A stretch of 46,436 bases of DNA from Actinomycetota bacterium (GTDB taxonomy: Bacteria; Actinomycetota; Acidimicrobiia; Acidimicrobiales; JAMCQF01): contig JAMCQF010000106.1 of assembly GCA_023379605.1 (NCBI GenBank), forward strand, positions 1-46,436. The letters are read 5' to 3'. Below the pieces are notes generated by a model. The model made no database searches. It was not told the DNA's origin and was given only the letters and a program-made list of their open reading frames with translations. The stretch's first letter is position 1. Each line of letters starts with the position of its first letter. The position numbers and the translations under genes were made by a program. Below are positions 44,725-46,436 of this stretch, in pieces.

Positions 44725-46359
44725 GTGTCGGCTATGGACAGGCCATTTGCAGTGACCCTAGACGTAGGGTCCAGCCGAGCCAATAAGACCGGCAGCTGGC
44801 GGGTAGAGCGACCTGTGTATGTGGACCGACTGCCGCCTTGCAACGACGCGTGCCCGGCCGGAGAGAACATTCAGGGCTGGCTCTACCATGGCGAGGAGGG
44901 AGGCTACGAAGAGGCGTGGCGCACCATCATGGCTGACAACCCTTTCCCTTCGGTCATGGGCCGGATCTGCTACCACCCATGCGAGGCCGAGTGCAACCGT
45001 GCCCGGCTCGATCAGGCAGTGGGTATCAATGCTGTGGAGCGGTTCCTCGGCGACCAAGCCATAGCCGAGGGTTGGGAGCTGCACGTGGAGGTCGCGCCCA
45101 GCGGCAAGAGCGTCCTTGTGATAGGTGCGGGTCCCGCAGGCCTCTCCGCCGCCTACCATCTCCGCCGCCTGGGTCACTCCGTGACCGTATGTGAAGCCAG
45201 CGGGGCCCCTGGTGGGATGATGATGTTTGGGATACCCAAGTATCGGCTCCCGCGCGAGGTTCTAGAGGCCGAGGTGTCGAGGATATCTGGCTTTGGAGTT
45301 GAGATGCTTTTCAACCACAAGGTCGCCGATGTGCTCCAGGAGATGAGCGAAGGTGGGTTTGACGCAGCGTTCATAGCGGTGGGTGCAGAGCTGTCCCATA
45401 GAGCTTACATACCGGCTGGGGACAGCTCCCACGTCCTGGACGCGCTGTCACTTCTTGAGTCTACGAACGAGGAAAGCCCACTTGCTCTCGGCAGGCGGGT
45501 CGTGGTCTATGGGGGCGGTGACACAGCTATGGATGCCGCTCGTACGGCGAGGAGGTTGGGGGCGACCGATCCCGTGGTGGTCTACCGGCGTACCCGTGAA
45601 CGAATGCCAGCACATCCTATCGAAGTTCAAGAAGCTCTTGAGGAAGGTGTAAAGATGCGCTGGCTGTCTACGATCAAGGACCTAAAGGGCAACAAGGTGA
45701 TCTTGGAGCGGATGGAGCTGGATGGTGACGGGATGCCCCAGCGGACCGGCGAGCTGGAGGAGCTCGATGCCGATAGCGTCGTTCTCGCACTTGGACAGGA
45801 GGTCGACATCTCCCTGGTAGAAGCCATTCCGGGCGTTGTGGTGTCCAACGGCGCAGTTCAGGTGGACAAGACTATGATGACGGGACATCCAGGAATATTC
45901 TCCGGTGGAGACATGGTGGCCGGGGAGCGTACGGTCACAAGTGCTATAGGGCATGGCAAGCAGGCCGCCCGCTTCATAGATGGATGGCTGCGTGGTGAGC
46001 CCTACCGCCATGTGGCTCGCCATGAGCTAGCAGAGTTCTCCCACCTTAACACCTGGTACTACTCGGACGCGCCGGCCACTATCGCAGCCAAGCTTGACCC
46101 GATACGGCGTCAGTCCAGCTTCGAGGAGGTCGTGCTCGGACTGGACGAGTCCACCGCTTTATTCGAGGCCCGGCGGTGCATGTCCTGTGGGAACTGCTTT
46201 GAGTGTGACAACTGCTATGGGATGTGCCCCGACAATGCTGTGGTCAAGCTCGGTGATCACAAGCGCTACCGGTTCGACTACGACTACTGCAAGGGCTGCG
46301 CGATATGTGCCACCGAATGTCCCTGCGGGGCCATCGTCATGGTTCCCGAGCAAGTCTGA
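44725..46359 (+). CDS. GltD-like FAD/NAD(P) oxidoreductase with C-terminal 4Fe-4S ferredoxin domain
   Basis: CNDACPAGENIQGWLYHGEEGGYEEAWRTIMADNPFPSVMGRICYHPCEAECNR, VLVIGAGPAGLSAAYHLRRLGHSVTVCE, VVYGGGDTAMDAARTARRLG, CMSCGNCFECDNCYGMCPDNAV...YDYCKGCAICATECPCGAI. Confidence 0.93.
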   Translation: MSAMDRPFAVTLDVGSSRANKTGSWRVERPVYVDRLPPCNDACPAGENIQGWLYHGEEGGYEEAWRTIMADNPFPSVMGRICYHPCEAECNRARLDQAVGINAVERFLGDQAIAEGWELHVEVAPSGKSVLVIGAGPAGLSAAYHLRRLGHSVTVCEASGAPGGMMMFGIPKYRLPREVLEAEVSRISGFGVEMLFNHKVADVLQEMSEGGFDAAFIAVGAELSHRAYIPAGDSSHVLDALSLLESTNEESPLALGRRVVVYGGGDTAMDAARTARRLGATDPVVVYRRTRERMPAHPIEVQEALEEGVKMRWLSTIKDLKGNKVILERMELDGDGMPQRTGELEELDADSVVLALGQEVDISLVEAIPGVVVSNGAVQVDKTMMTGHPGIFSGGDMVAGERTVTSAIGHGKQAARFIDGWLRGEPYRHVARHELAEFSHLNTWYYSDAPATIAAKLDPIRRQSSFEEVVLGLDESTALFEARRCMSCGNCFECDNCYGMCPDNAVVKLGDHKRYRFDYDYCKGCAICATECPCGAIVMVPEQV

Positions 46360-46380
46360 CAACAGTTAGGAGAGATATCT

Positions 46381-46436
46381 ATGGAGCCTATCCGCTGGTT
46401 TAAGAGCATTGGCCTGGGCGATGTCAGCTCAGTGGG
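46381..46436 (+). CDS. ppsA: phosphoenolpyruvate synthase, 5' end (truncated by window)
   Basis: MEPIRWFKSIGLGDVSSVG matches the start of PEP synthase (WF...G..DV..VGGKNASLGEM); AGGAGAG RBS upstream. Confidence 0.7.
   Translation, partial: MEPIRWFKSIGLGDVSSV

Overview
High-GC, densely coding actinobacterial chromosome segment. The F420-type CofC, the HU with a basic repeat tail, the Rv1264-like cyclase and the DUF6457/GYD/SCP2 proteins suggest an Acidimicrobiia-like host; this is inference. I see no rRNA, convincing tRNA, CRISPR array, prophage or transposase. Recognisable loci, left to right: 2-hydroxyacid dehydrogenase; repeat-tailed HU; PIG-L deacetylase and CofC; class III cyclase; GH38 alpha-mannosidase; RpiB-like isomerase; GYD protein; RNase HII; acyl-CoA dehydrogenase; DMT permease; repeat-containing LLM oxidoreductase; endonuclease IV; APC permease; SCP2 protein; class III aminotransferase; beta-propeller protein; GGDEF protein; L,D-transpeptidase; cydABDC operon; DUF2892 protein; ECF sigma fused to a zinc anti-sigma-like domain; disulfide oxidoreductase; HTH-PPOX protein; cytochrome b plus an unusual partner; UspA; frameshifted MFS; decayed 2-oxoacid oxidoreductase gamma next to intact alpha and beta; internally deleted Ku; BI-1/YccA; HicA-like fusion; GltD-like protein with 4Fe-4S domain; and the 5' end of ppsA. 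The most interesting signals are: (i) several pairs of short direct repeats, five of them spaced about 65-72 bp, in or beside unrelated genes; (ii) a tandem-element leader with a terminator-like hairpin before the aminotransferase; (iii) a near-consensus FliA/WhiG-type promoter before the GGDEF gene; (iv) gene decay concentrated at 37-42 kb (MFS, PorG, Ku). All calls come from reading the sequence and ORF track by eye; no searches were run.
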